The notes beneath the pieces were generated by a model. It had not been told where the DNA came from and made no database searches. It saw only the letters and a list, made by a program, of their open reading frames with translations. Source: Sphingobium trunci (GTDB lineage: Bacteria; Pseudomonadota; Alphaproteobacteria; Sphingomonadales; Sphingomonadaceae). From it: a DNA stretch of 64,000 nucleotides. The position numbers and the translations under genes are program-made. Location: the NCBI RefSeq assembly GCF_022664535.1, contig NZ_JAKUJY010000007.1, forward strand, positions 62,001 to 126,000, read 5' to 3'. Below, one piece after another: positions 63,687 to 64,000 of this stretch; within the stretch, counting starts at the first letter, position 1; every line of letters starts with the position of its first letter.

Positions 63687-64000
63687 GTGACACGGAAGAC
63701 GGAGCCAGCCGCCTATGACCTCGCCATCATCGGCGGCGGTGTCAATGGCTGCGGCATTGCCCGTGATGCGGCGGGGCGCGGCGCCAAGGTGCTGCTGCTG
63801 GAGCGGGGGGATCTGGCGCAGGGCACCTCCTCCGCCTCGACCAAGCTCATCCATGGCGGGTTGCGCTATCTGGAGCATTATGAATTCGCCTTGGTGCGCG
63901 AATCCCTGTCCGAACGCGAACGGCTATGGGCCATCGCGCCGCACATCATTCATCCCCTCAGGTTCGTGCTGCCCTGGGTGCCGGGCCTGCGCCCGCGCTG
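63687..64000 (+). CDS. glpD: Glycerol-3-phosphate dehydrogenase, N-terminal part (3' end outside window)
   Basis: FAD enzyme oxidising glycerol-3-phosphate to dihydroxyacetone phosphate at the membrane. 104 codons are visible: the FAD-binding AIIGGGVNGCGIARDAAGRG (about residues 13-32), LLLERGDLAQGTSSASTKLIHGGLRYL and RESLSERERLW are typical of GlpD. The start is GTG at 63687, with no better in-frame ATG seen. Cut by the right edge of the window. Confidence 0.93.
   Translation, partial: MTRKTEPAAYDLAIIGGGVNGCGIARDAAGRGAKVLLLERGDLAQGTSSASTKLIHGGLRYLEHYEFALVRESLSERERLWAIAPHIIHPLRFVLPWVPGLRPR

Overview
The window is a GC-rich stretch of an alphaproteobacterial chromosome, most likely from a Sphingomonadaceae genus (Sphingobium/Sphingomonas-like). 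This is inferred from the class I lysyl-tRNA synthetase, the DUF3617 and glycine-zipper lipoproteins, the PHA synthase/phasin pair, the TonB receptor style, alphaproteobacterial operator types (GTTC-N7-GTTC, FNR/FixK and NrdR-like boxes) and the gene orders rpmF-plsX-fabH-ihfA-merR and rpmH-rnpA-yidD-yidC-engB. I saw no tRNA, rRNA, CRISPR array, prophage or classical insertion sequence. Most of the window is core housekeeping DNA with a few accessory insertions.

Layout. 1-7.5 kb: polyphosphate kinase (cut by the left edge) and exopolyphosphatase, a queuosine-precursor transporter, argB, then a five-gene run (yggT, DUF167, folD, NTF2-like, marC) in which every junction is a 4-base stop/start overlap. 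7.6-15.6 kb: OmpA-like lipoprotein, CorC/CNNM-type membrane protein, a large TonB-dependent receptor with a Gly-rich insert, a 2OG-Fe(II) oxygenase, a secreted methyltransferase-fold protein and proline iminopeptidase. 15.6-26.2 kb: PilZ protein, uvrB with a LexA-like box upstream, two DUF3617 lipoproteins around a small HNH protein, a metallo-beta-lactamase-fold lipase-like protein, a soluble chemotaxis transducer, a DMT transporter, class I fumarase and a GST.

26.2-31.6 kb is the most unusual part. Ribonucleotide reductase nrdA and nrdB follow a tandem pair of NrdR-like boxes, but a DUF559 nuclease gene bounded by 63-66 bp inverted repeats is wedged between them. Right after nrdB lies a less GC-rich cassette: an MT-A70 adenine methyltransferase facing tail-to-tail a BglII-family restriction endonuclease that is broken by a one-base change in a run of seven A's.

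31.6-45.6 kb: small envelope proteins, a nuclease-fold protein, a truncated hemoglobin with a near-consensus FNR box, RidA, an ArsC-like protein, a glycerophosphodiesterase, an Rrf2 regulator, glyoxalase-II-like and MAPEG proteins, the rpmF-plsX-fabH-ihfA-merR lipid/ribosome cluster, a GNAT acetyltransferase, SixA phosphatase, a DinG-type helicase and a PilZ protein. Two copies of an intergenic element with compensatory stem changes end the Rrf2 and helicase genes.

45.8-64 kb: lysK, two RcnB-like secreted proteins around a prolyl-4-hydroxylase-like oxygenase, a heme oxygenase/bacteriophytochrome pair (biliverdin synthesis plus a red-light HWE kinase fused to a receiver) with an FNR/FixK-like site, a LigB-family dioxygenase, an orphan [2Fe-2S] subunit, a diaminopimelate/alanine aminotransferase, phaC and phasin, clpS, the engB-yidC-yidD-rnpA-rpmH block with a terminator-like hairpin in the rpmH leader, and the start of glpD cut by the right edge.
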